DNA of 22,015 nucleotides from contig CAYZUE010000014.1 of NCBI GenBank assembly GCA_964481825.1, forward strand, positions 1-22,015. The letters run 5' to 3'. The DNA is from CAYZUE01 sp964481825. GTDB lineage: Archaea > Hydrothermarchaeota > Hydrothermarchaeia > Hydrothermarchaeales > JALUUU01. Positions within the stretch are counted from its first letter, which is position 1, and each line of letters opens with the position of its first letter. Both the position numbers and the translations under genes were made by a program. Below, one piece after another: positions 1 through 6,115 of this stretch. Below the pieces are notes generated by a model. That model searched no databases. It was not told where the DNA came from and worked only from the letters and a program-made list of their open reading frames with translations.

Positions 1-1827
1 AGCCTTCACCACATCCCTTGTTCTTCCACCATTTTGACCCAAAGGGAACAATACGTTAACTGGAGGACGCATCTTTCTCTCTTTGGCCTTCTCAGGGCGT
101 CCCATCCTGACTCCGATGAATGTGGGGGCTTTTTCCATGACTTTGATTCCGAAACTGTTTACTAATTCCATTGAATTTTTAGATTTTTCGTAGGCGATTC
201 TAAATTCATCTTGTTCAATTTGATCAACACCAAGAACTCGTAATAAGGGGGGATAATCATGAATCAAAACCATCTCACTATCAACCTTATGAGGAACCCC
301 TAATTTTTCAAGGATTTGTTTTTCTGATGATATTTTAAGTTGGAGGATAGAATCAATATTTTTCCCGGTTGAAAGCCATTCTGCCAAAACTTTAAGGTCC
401 TTCACTGAGGTATTTTCATAGAAATAAGTAAATCGCGGATGGAGGGGCACGCCCGTTTCTTCTGATATTTTAATAGCTTCTGAAGGATTAGGAGCCTTTC
501 CTAATAATATCTCAGAATATTTACTCCCTTTATCCACTAATTTTTCTAAATCTTGAATCCACCATTCTTCAACATACCCTGACGGCATCAATGGATGATT
601 GTTTTCAAGAAACTCGCCATAGCCAATAAGGATATCTCCAAGGAATGTAACTTCACTAATTTCACTTTTTAGTTCTTCTGCTTGAATAAATGATTCAACC
701 CTAACAACGCTTTGATCATTGAGTTTCACAATTGGGCCTTCTATACTATCACAAGGAGTAACTGCTGCACCTTTACCTGGTCTTTCAGTCTTAATTTGGG
801 TACCGGTAGCGAGAAAATCATTAAGAATAGCCATTGTCGCTGGATGTATTGATACTGAAGCATATCCAGAATTTCTACTTCTTCCATACCTTAAACGGAA
901 ACCCCCTTTTTCAGAAGGATGACAAAATATTGGTCTACCTGCAATTATATCTTTTATAAATTTATAACTCTTTTTTATTTTAGTATCTTGAACTTGATCT
1001 TTTTTTTGGATAGTGTGATTGTTCAGCCAATCCCAATCATCTATTTTAAATTTTTCAACATATTTTAATAACTTAGGAGCTTTTTGAAGAACTCCTTCAG
1101 CTAAAACTAATATTGCACCCCCCCTCACCCGATTAGTTTTGACTCTTTCAAGATCTCTATAACCTGAGATTTCAACTTTATCTGTACCTTCACCTGTGAT
1201 TTCAATAGGTATGTTTTTTATAGCATCTCTTACTTCCGTTGAAGATGGTAAATATTGTAAACGTGCAGACTCTGCATTATATAAATCAACTTCTTCAGCA
1301 AATCTCTCTACCTCATCAGAAGTTGGCTGATATTTTCCGATCCCTAAACTTCTACGGATATAATCTCCAGTTAAAACTGCAACAGCTTGTGCAGAACCCC
1401 CGGCAGAACGAATAGGGCCGGCGAAATAAATTGCTAAATAATTAGTATTATCATAATTTTTTTTTATTTCAACTTTCACTATTCCTTCTAATGGAGCGGC
1501 AACGACCCCTTCAGTTAAAATTGCAAGTGAGGTTCGTAATGCCTGTTCAAGTGCTTCCTTTGTGGATGAAAACTTTCCAAATTTTCCTTCAACAATCTCC
1601 TTTGCTACATCCAAAGCAACTTCTTCTTTAGAAAGTTTTTTTCTGAGTTTTCTTATTCTAGTTGATATCCCTTTAGGCCCTGTGAGACCTTCAACGCGAT
1701 CAGCTAAATCATTAGCTAAGGCAATTTCGGGAAATAACTCTGGATCAAGCCCTTTTTTCCTAGCTGCTTCGGCAATAGAATACGATTTAAGTGCTTGAAC
1801 CTTAAGATTCCTAAAATATTTTTCCAT
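1..1827 (-). CDS. polC: DNA polymerase D large subunit DP2, N-terminal 609 codons (runs off the window)
   Basis: This is the catalytic large subunit of archaeal family D replicative polymerase. I translated it from the complement: the frame opens with ATG at 1827 and stays open for exactly 609 codons to base 1, so roughly the first half of a protein that is usually about 1100-1300 residues is present. Recognisable DP2 blocks are AGPIRSAGGSAQA (residues about 136-148) and, close to the window edge, VRMGRPEKAKERKMRPP followed by NVLFPLGQNGGRTRD. The catalytic aspartates lie further downstream and are not visible. The ATG directly abuts the DP1 stop codon with no intervening base, and GAGGT in the end of the DP1 gene can act as its ribosome site, so the subunits are translationally coupled. 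No intein is seen in the part present. Confidence 0.96.
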   Translation of the reverse strand, partial: MEKYFRNLKVQALKSYSIAEAARKKGLDPELFPEIALANDLADRVEGLTGPKGISTRIRKLRKKLSKEEVALDVAKEIVEGKFGKFSSTKEALEQALRTSLAILTEGVVAAPLEGIVKVEIKKNYDNTNYLAIYFAGPIRSAGGSAQAVAVLTGDYIRRSLGIGKYQPTSDEVERFAEEVDLYNAESARLQYLPSSTEVRDAIKNIPIEITGEGTDKVEISGYRDLERVKTNRVRGGAILVLAEGVLQKAPKLLKYVEKFKIDDWDWLNNHTIQKKDQVQDTKIKKSYKFIKDIIAGRPIFCHPSEKGGFRLRYGRSRNSGYASVSIHPATMAILNDFLATGTQIKTERPGKGAAVTPCDSIEGPIVKLNDQSVVRVESFIQAEELKSEISEVTFLGDILIGYGEFLENNHPLMPSGYVEEWWIQDLEKLVDKGSKYSEILLGKAPNPSEAIKISEETGVPLHPRFTYFYENTSVKDLKVLAEWLSTGKNIDSILQLKISSEKQILEKLGVPHKVDSEMVLIHDYPPLLRVLGVDQIEQDEFRIAYEKSKNSMELVNSFGIKVMEKAPTFIGVRMGRPEKAKERKMRPPVNVLFPLGQNGGRTRDVVKA

Positions 1828-3330
1828 CTATATAAACCTCAAGAGGGTAGTCCTATGATTCATGAGATTCACAATAGGAATTCGTCCTGGGTCAGGAGTG
1901 ACATTATGTTTTCTTTGAAAAGAAGTCTGTTCTTGAAATGTCCCAGAACTTATCAAATTAGTCCCTCTATAATTGTCAACACCTACAGTATGAACATGGC
2001 CCAATTGAAAAATATCCGGGACTTCATCAATAAGCATGTAATCAATGCTTTCAGCAACTATTGGCACCCTACGACCAAATGTTGGAGTTAAATGCCTCTT
2101 TTTTATAATCGTCTCCATTGCTTTCTCAGGTTTTGAATATGATAATTGTTCAACCGCCGCAATAATGTCGTCCATACTTCGTCCATGATAAGACAGAACA
2201 TTTACACCATGGATATTACAGGTAGCTGGATTTCCCACCATGTGTACACGGGGGTCCTCATTTAATTGAGGCGCAAATTCTTCACTAATAGAAGGTTGAG
2301 GCTCTGCACGTCTAACGGCATCATGATTACCAGGCAGGATTATTATTTCGATATGAGAAGGAATGTTCTGGATATAAGAATAAAATTTCTTATATTGCTC
2401 TTGGATATCCTTAATTTTGAGCTCATTTTCCTGTCCAGGATATATTCCAACTCCGTCAACTAAGTCCCCACCTATTAGCAGATACTTTACACTGCCAGCA
2501 ATAGCCTTTTGTTTAGCATTCCCTAAATCGCCTTTAATCCATTTTACAAATTCTTCAAAAGCCCTTTCAATAAACTTTGAACTTCCAACATGGATATCAG
2601 ATATAATAGCCATTGATAAAGGATCTAAACTATAATTCGGCTCCCTATTATTAGGTAAATCAGGAAAAACTAGATCATTTGCAATAATAATGTCTCCTTT
2701 TTTAACCGTCTTTCCAATGATTGCAATAACTTCATCAAGTACAATTTCTTTAGAGATTTGCATTAAATTTTTATCTTTTTTTAAGATAATGACGAGAATG
2801 GTTCCTGAATAGTCTTCGATATTTAGAATAATGTTTCCTTTTTTACTTGTACTTTTATTGTTGACCATACCTATAATCTGAACATCTTTGTCTGTGGATG
2901 TTTTTTTGGCATGCTCTACGGTACTTACATGAGTGAAATGGAGCCGGTTTTTTAAAATTTTAGAAAGTTTATCATATCTATATGTAAAATGATTTAAAAA
3001 ATCCTCTATATCTCCCCCCGCATTAGATTTCCCTGTGATATCTTTATCTTTATTTATGTATAATTCTGAGTCATACTCTTCCGCTAATTTTATTTTTTTC
3101 CTTTTTGAAGATATTGATACTTTCTTTTTAAATGCTTCATTATCTCCCTCTAACTCCTCAAGATACTCAGGGGTAATAACCTCAGGACAATTTTCTTTTT
3201 TCTTTGTTACAAATAATATTTTTCTTATAGCTTCGTCAACATTTGATCTTTTTTTAATTACTTCCAATGTAGTAGGATGAAGATTCAAATTACTTTTCAA
3301 AAATATATTTAGGATTTCAACATCATCCAT
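1828..3330 (-). CDS. polB: DNA polymerase D small subunit DP1 (3'-5' exonuclease)
   Basis: This is the proofreading subunit of PolD, 500 residues. An N-terminal helical, charged region (about 1-140) is followed by an OB fold (about 145-225) and a calcineurin-like phosphoesterase domain. The metal ligand motifs are intact: SDIHVG (244-249), GGDLVDG (287-293), GNHD (334-337), YHGRS (381-385) and GHVH (444-447). This suggests an active Mre11-like nuclease, unlike the eukaryotic polymerase B-subunits that lost these residues. It sits between orc1 (17 nt upstream) and DP2 (0 nt downstream). A strong Shine-Dalgarno AGGTGAT (complement of 3337-3343) lies 6 nt before the ATG, which fixes the start. 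Function is firm from motifs and operon partner. Confidence 0.97.
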   Translation of the reverse strand: MDDVEILNIFLKSNLNLHPTTLEVIKKRSNVDEAIRKILFVTKKKENCPEVITPEYLEELEGDNEAFKKKVSISSKRKKIKLAEEYDSELYINKDKDITGKSNAGGDIEDFLNHFTYRYDKLSKILKNRLHFTHVSTVEHAKKTSTDKDVQIIGMVNNKSTSKKGNIILNIEDYSGTILVIILKKDKNLMQISKEIVLDEVIAIIGKTVKKGDIIIANDLVFPDLPNNREPNYSLDPLSMAIISDIHVGSSKFIERAFEEFVKWIKGDLGNAKQKAIAGSVKYLLIGGDLVDGVGIYPGQENELKIKDIQEQYKKFYSYIQNIPSHIEIIILPGNHDAVRRAEPQPSISEEFAPQLNEDPRVHMVGNPATCNIHGVNVLSYHGRSMDDIIAAVEQLSYSKPEKAMETIIKKRHLTPTFGRRVPIVAESIDYMLIDEVPDIFQLGHVHTVGVDNYRGTNLISSGTFQEQTSFQRKHNVTPDPGRIPIVNLMNHRTTLLRFI

Positions 3331-3336
3331 TATACT

Positions 3337-3343
3337 ATCACCT
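3337..3343 (-). promoter_or_regulatory. Ribosome binding site of DP1
   Basis: AGGTGAT read on the minus strand, 6 nt before the ATG at 3330. It matches the archaeal anti-Shine-Dalgarno well and lies in the 17-nt gap after the orc1 stop, so DP1 is probably translated from the orc1 message. Confidence 0.75.
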
Positions 3344-3347
3344 ACAA

Positions 3348-4583
3348 TTAATGTAGCCTTCTCTGAGGAAGTTTAAACTTTGATAGATTTCGGGTCTTTA
3401 AAGCATTAGAGAGAAGAATTTTAGTTTGAACAGGATTGGTATCTAGTTTAATCTCTTTTGTTCTTCCATATCTTCCTTTACTAACGACTTTAGATGATAA
3501 TATACCTAGCATATCAAGCTCTAAAATTAAGTCGGAAACACGTCTTTGAGTAAGGCTGTCGATACGGGCGTATTTACAGAGTTTCTTATACGTATCGTAA
3601 ACTTCTCCGGTGATTATAGTGCGTCCTCCACGCTCATCTAAACAAATTACAGTATATAAGACAAGTTTAGATTGTGTTGGTAACGTTCGAATAGCTTCTA
3701 ATACTGTGTCCGACTCAATCTTTTCATTGGCGTTTCTAACATGCTCTTCCGTAATTTTATCTGAACCGTCCCTTTCAGCAAGCTCGCCTGAAACCCGAAG
3801 AAGATCCAATGCCTTTCTTGCGTCCCCATGATCTCTAGCGGCTAAAGCAGCGCAAAGGGGAATAACATACTCTCCTACAACCCCCTGTTGAAAAGCGATT
3901 TCTGATCTCTGCTTCAAAATATCTTCCAATTGCGTAGCATTATATGGAGAAAAAACAATATCTTCTCCTCCAAGAGAACTTTGAACACGAGCATCTAGAT
4001 AATTTGTAAATTTAAGATTGTTTGAAATACCAATAATGCTTATCTTTGCCTTTTTTAAATCATCATTGATACGTGTTAAATTATATAATATGTCTCCCTC
4101 ATTTTTATTGACTAATTTATCAATCTCGTCGAGTAAAATAATAATGCTCCTTTTTTTATTATCTACAGCTTTTATAAAAGATGCATAAACTTTATCAGTA
4201 GGCCAACCTGTAAAAGGGACATCTTTTTTAAAATGTTTGGCCAAATTTGCCAGGACTCGATATTTTGTATCGGTTATTTCACAATTTAAGTAAATTGTTT
4301 GAATTGGTTTTTTCTTTTTCTTCCCAGTCTTTTCTAATTCCTTGCAAATGAATTTAGAAACGATTGTTTTACCGGTGCCACTTTTGCCATAAATTAAAAT
4401 GTTTGACGGTGTTTCATTTTTTAAAGTAGGAGCTAGGATAAATGCTAATTTATGGATTTCAGTTTTGCGGTGGGGTAACTCTAAAGGTGTATATGAATGT
4501 CTTAAAACTTCTTTATTTACAAATATTGGGTCCCTTTCCAATATGTTGTCAAAAATTCCGTTTATTGAAGATTGTAGATCCAT
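3348..4583 (-). CDS. orc1: Orc1/Cdc6 replication initiator
   Basis: This is the origin-binding AAA+ initiator and probable MCM loader, 411 residues. Walker A is GKSGTGKT (66-73), Walker B is ILLDEID (149-155), sensor 1 is GISNN (185-189), the arginine-finger region is DARVQSS (197-203), and sensor 2 is DARKALDLLR (254-263). A winged helix (about 295-380) follows, with a second basic stretch at the C-terminus. Members of this family bind ORB elements through the winged helix and the AAA+ domain. It is the first gene of an orc1-DP1-DP2 operon and reads away from an AT-rich intergenic region carrying ORB-like repeats, the arrangement known at Thermococcales origins. A TATA-like box lies at 4611-4619. 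The start at 4583 is the only sensible one. Confidence 0.96.
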   Translation of the reverse strand: MDLQSSINGIFDNILERDPIFVNKEVLRHSYTPLELPHRKTEIHKLAFILAPTLKNETPSNILIYGKSGTGKTIVSKFICKELEKTGKKKKKPIQTIYLNCEITDTKYRVLANLAKHFKKDVPFTGWPTDKVYASFIKAVDNKKRSIIILLDEIDKLVNKNEGDILYNLTRINDDLKKAKISIIGISNNLKFTNYLDARVQSSLGGEDIVFSPYNATQLEDILKQRSEIAFQQGVVGEYVIPLCAALAARDHGDARKALDLLRVSGELAERDGSDKITEEHVRNANEKIESDTVLEAIRTLPTQSKLVLYTVICLDERGGRTIITGEVYDTYKKLCKYARIDSLTQRRVSDLILELDMLGILSSKVVSKGRYGRTKEIKLDTNPVQTKILLSNALKTRNLSKFKLPQRRLH

Positions 4584-4610
4584 TTTTAATTATAAATTTA
4601 TTGAAAAGGT

Positions 4611-4619
4611 ATTATTAAA
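4611..4619 (-). promoter_or_regulatory. TATA-like box of orc1
   Basis: On the minus strand the sequence reads TTTAATAAT, centred about 31 nt before the orc1 ATG. An alternative TTTATAAT lies at about 4587-4595 but is too close to the ATG to place a transcription start before it. The ORB-like element at 4625-4639 abuts this box on its upstream side. Confidence 0.4.
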
Positions 4620-4624
4620 CCTTT

Positions 4625-4639
4625 GTTTCTTTTGGAAAC
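4625..4639. repeat. ORB-like element 1
   Basis: GTTTCTTTTGGAAAC has inverted arms GTTTC/GAAAC around a 5-nt centre. The complement continues into ACAAAG, as in mini-ORB elements (GAAACAAA). It lies next to the orc1 promoter. There is no G-run beside this copy. Confidence 0.6.
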
Positions 4640-4854
4640 TTTTTCTTGTTATTCTGATATATTGAATTTAATATATTCGACATTCTATCATTAAGGATTA
4701 TGTAATATATAATGTTTTTTATCTATATCACATTCAAATCATTCAGGGCACCCTAATTTAGAAAGTAAAACCAAATTGTAATTATATAATAATATATTCT
4801 TTTTTTTATCTAAAATGTTGATTTCCAGCACTAAATAACATTTAAAAAGTTAGA

Positions 4855-4877
4855 GGGGGTGTGGTTTCTTTTGGAAC
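4855..4877. repeat. ORB-like element 2 with G-run
   Basis: GGGGGTGTGGTTTCTTTTGGAAC shares the 13-mer GTTTCTTTTGGAA with element 1 in the same orientation. It adds a run of five Gs on one side, reminiscent of the G-string that flanks full-length ORB elements. The G-run is on the opposite strand and side relative to the textbook arrangement, so the resemblance is partial. Confidence 0.55.
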
Positions 4878-4968
4878 TTTTAAATCATCAAATTTTCTTT
4901 CATGAAAAAATGGTTAAGTATTTATAGTTATAAATTCTATAGAGAGTAAACCATTTTTTTAACGTATG

Positions 4969-4991
4969 AAAAAAAAGAACGTTTTTTTTTT
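4969..4991. repeat. A-tract/T-tract palindrome in the candidate origin
   Basis: Eight As, then G, AACGTT and eight Ts form a 22-bp palindrome (4970-4991) with a single mismatched pair (G4977 opposite T4984). It is probably bent and easily melted DNA. It could be part of a duplex-unwinding element. Confidence 0.5.
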
Positions 4992-5008
4992 AATTTCCAC
5001 TAGAAATT
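4992..5008. repeat. Dyad with ORB-like half-sites
   Basis: AATTTCCACTAGAAATT has 6-bp inverted arms (AATTTC/GAAATT) around 5 nt. The TTTCCAnnnGAAA arrangement resembles the mini-ORB core. It is immediately adjacent to the A/T palindrome. Confidence 0.45.
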
Positions 5009-5011
5009 AAC

Positions 5012-5031
5012 GGGTGTCTGTCTTTTGGTAA
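5012..5031. repeat. Degenerate ORB-like element 3
   Basis: GGGTGTCTGTCTTTTGGTAA shares GGGTGT and TCTTTTGG with element 2, with one base less between them and the same orientation. The inverted arms are poorly kept, so on its own it would not be called. Confidence 0.4.
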
Positions 5032-5035
5032 ATAA

Positions 5036-5045
5036 ATAAAAAAAA
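5036..5045 (-). terminator. T-tract after the UPF0147 gene
   Basis: Immediately after the stop codon the minus strand is T-rich, with a run of eight Ts, consistent with archaeal intrinsic termination at oligo-T. There is no hairpin. In such AT-rich DNA this is weak evidence. Confidence 0.35.
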
Positions 5046-5303
5046 TTAAAATTTAATAGTTTCTAAATCACTTGCTATATTCCAAATTATTGTCCTAGCA
5101 TGCATTGGTAAATTTCGATCATTACTGATTTCATCGAGTAAGTATTGAACAGAACTAACTTTCATTCCAAGATCCTCTTTTTCGTCCATTAAGGTTTTCT
5201 TAGCTTCTTCTGTTGAATTTCTAATATTTCTAGGTATTGAGGTATCGTGAATTATTTGATTCAATACTTCAGCGATGTCCCCAATTTTTTTATTATTTTC
5301 CAT
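5046..5303 (-). CDS. UPF0147 family protein
   Basis: A small, soluble, all-helical protein of 85 residues with no known function. The C-terminal half has the family signature: LLDEISNDRNLPMHARTIIW, with an IPRN turn in the N-terminal half. This is an archaea-specific conserved family (UPF0147). The frame extends upstream to a GTG at 5339, but that would place the start beyond the TATA box. The ATG at 5303 lies about 21 nt from a TATTTATAAAT box and gives the usual family length, so I chose it. It sits between the candidate origin and the divergent UPF0148/SSB pair. No link to replication is established beyond position. Confidence 0.88.
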   Translation of the reverse strand: MENNKKIGDIAEVLNQIIHDTSIPRNIRNSTEEAKKTLMDEKEDLGMKVSSVQYLLDEISNDRNLPMHARTIIWNIASDLETIKF

Positions 5304-5317
5304 TTTATGTGCACAGA

Positions 5318-5348
5318 ATTTATAAATATTCAATCCCACTATAAAAGA
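5318..5348. promoter_or_regulatory. Compact divergent promoter (UPF0147 / UPF0148-ssb)
   Basis: Two TATA boxes lie within 31 bp. AATATTTATAAATT reads on the minus strand (5318-5331) about 21 nt from the UPF0147 ATG, implying a leaderless message. TATAAAAGA reads on the plus strand (5340-5348), giving an expected transcription start near 5369 and a short leader that carries AGGAGG at 5381-5386, before the ATG at 5392. Confidence 0.6.
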
Positions 5349-5391
5349 TTACCGTGGAAAATTTTTATAAGAATTTTTTTAGGAGGCATGA

Positions 5392-5826
5392 ATGAAAAAA
5401 AATTCTGATCATAATTTAAAAAAGATGGCGGAATTGTTACTTTCTAAGGCTACTATGCTTCCATATCCATGTTCTGTATGTGGATCTCCCCTATTCAAAA
5501 AAGACAACAGCATTTTTTGCCATAAATGTGGCGAGGCGATAGTTAAAGAAGAAAAAGAACAAAGCCAGGCTCAAAATAAAGAAAAAAATAATAGTTTATT
5601 CACTTTTACGAATAAGGTGGTGTGTGTCAAGACGTTAAGTGAACTTTATAGGGGTAAATGCGAACACATAAATAATAAAACCTTTACTGTTATCCTTACA
5701 AATGTTGAAAAAAAACACTCAAACGTCAAAACTGGAATTGAAGAATGGATTTCACTTTCTAACCTGCTTTTTATTCAAGGTGATAAAGTAGAATCAATAT
5801 GGTTAGAAGGAATTCAGGAGGAATAA
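5392..5826 (+). CDS. UPF0148 / Sjogren-scleroderma autoantigen 1-like zinc protein
   Basis: 144 residues. The N-terminal 50 residues are typical of the archaeal relatives of human autoantigen p27: a helix with MAELLLSKATML (12-23), then a zinc ribbon with C27/C30 and C43/C46 (CSVCGSPLF, CHKCGEA). A charged, glutamine- and lysine-rich linker (about 51-67) leads to a C-terminal part (about 68-144) rich in beta-strand-forming residues that I do not recognise. The function of the family is unknown. The ATG at 5392 follows AGGAGG by 5 nt; the ATG at 5388 is out of frame and stops quickly. It is one base away from the downstream OB-fold gene, so the two proteins may act together in nucleic acid metabolism (inference). 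Confidence 0.82.
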   Translation: MKKNSDHNLKKMAELLLSKATMLPYPCSVCGSPLFKKDNSIFCHKCGEAIVKEEKEQSQAQNKEKNNSLFTFTNKVVCVKTLSELYRGKCEHINNKTFTVILTNVEKKHSNVKTGIEEWISLSNLLFIQGDKVESIWLEGIQEE

Positions 5827-5827
5827 A

Positions 5828-6115
5828 ATGCAAATAAGTGAGTTAACGGCGGGTAAAACTAGCGTCAATATAGAAGTTGAAGTTAAAAGTATAGGCGAAA
5901 TTAGAGAATTTCAAAAGTATGGCAGACAAGGCCGTGTGGCAACTGCAATTGTTAAGGATGAATCTGGCGAAATAAATTTAACATTATGGAATGAAGACAT
6001 AGACAAGGTTCAAGCAGGATTGAAACTTAAGATTGAAAACGGTTATGTTAATGAATTTCAAGGGGATGCACAGTTAACAGCTGGAAAATATGGAAAACTT
6101 GTAATTTTAGACTAG
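5828..6115 (+). CDS. ssb: Single-stranded DNA-binding protein (SOSS-B/Sso-SSB-like single OB fold)
   Basis: 95 residues, a single OB fold of the hSSB1/Sulfolobus SSB type rather than a multi-domain RPA. The pattern VEVKSIGEIREF, a glycine loop, then IVKDESGEINLTLW is the classic strand 1-3 arrangement. W54, Y73 and F77 fall at the same spacing as the three aromatic ssDNA-stacking residues W56, W75 and F79 of Sulfolobus SSB. The usual disordered acidic C-terminal tail is absent, as the protein ends at the last strand. AGGAGG (5816-5821) precedes the ATG and the upstream stop is one base away, so it is co-translated with the UPF0148 gene. Its 3' end overlaps the convergent glyS gene by 9 bp. 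The nearby origin fits a replication or repair role. Confidence 0.85.
   Translation: MQISELTAGKTSVNIEVEVKSIGEIREFQKYGRQGRVATAIVKDESGEINLTLWNEDIDKVQAGLKLKIENGYVNEFQGDAQLTAGKYGKLVILD

Larger units (their letters stand above)
4584..5045. other. Candidate replication origin (oriC) intergenic region
   Basis: This 462-bp stretch holds no credible gene and is extremely A+T-rich, with many runs of seven or more T or A. It lies directly upstream of orc1. It contains two copies of the 13-mer GTTTCTTTTGGAA (4625-4637 and 4864-4876) and a third degenerate copy near 5018-5030, all in the same orientation. On the complement, the first copy reads GTTTCCAAAAGAAACAAAG. This agrees with the archaeal ORB/mini-ORB core (TTTCCAGTGGAAACAAA) except in the three central bases. 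It also contains a long A/T-tract palindrome (4969-4991), a dyad (4992-5008), and a lone GC-rich inverted repeat, AGGGCACCCT, at 4745-4754. Origin function is inferred from gene context and repeats and is not demonstrated. Confidence 0.7.

Noticed and set aside
1795..2091. 98-codon plus-strand frame over the DP1/DP2 junction
   Set aside because: Antisense to the certain polD genes, with no ribosome site or family resemblance.
4820..4836. TTTCCAGCACTAAAT as a further ORB site
   Set aside because: Only one half-site matches; the second arm is missing.
5304..5339. Longer UPF0147 start at GTG 5339
   Set aside because: It lies upstream of the TATA box at 5318-5331, and the family begins near the ATG at 5303.
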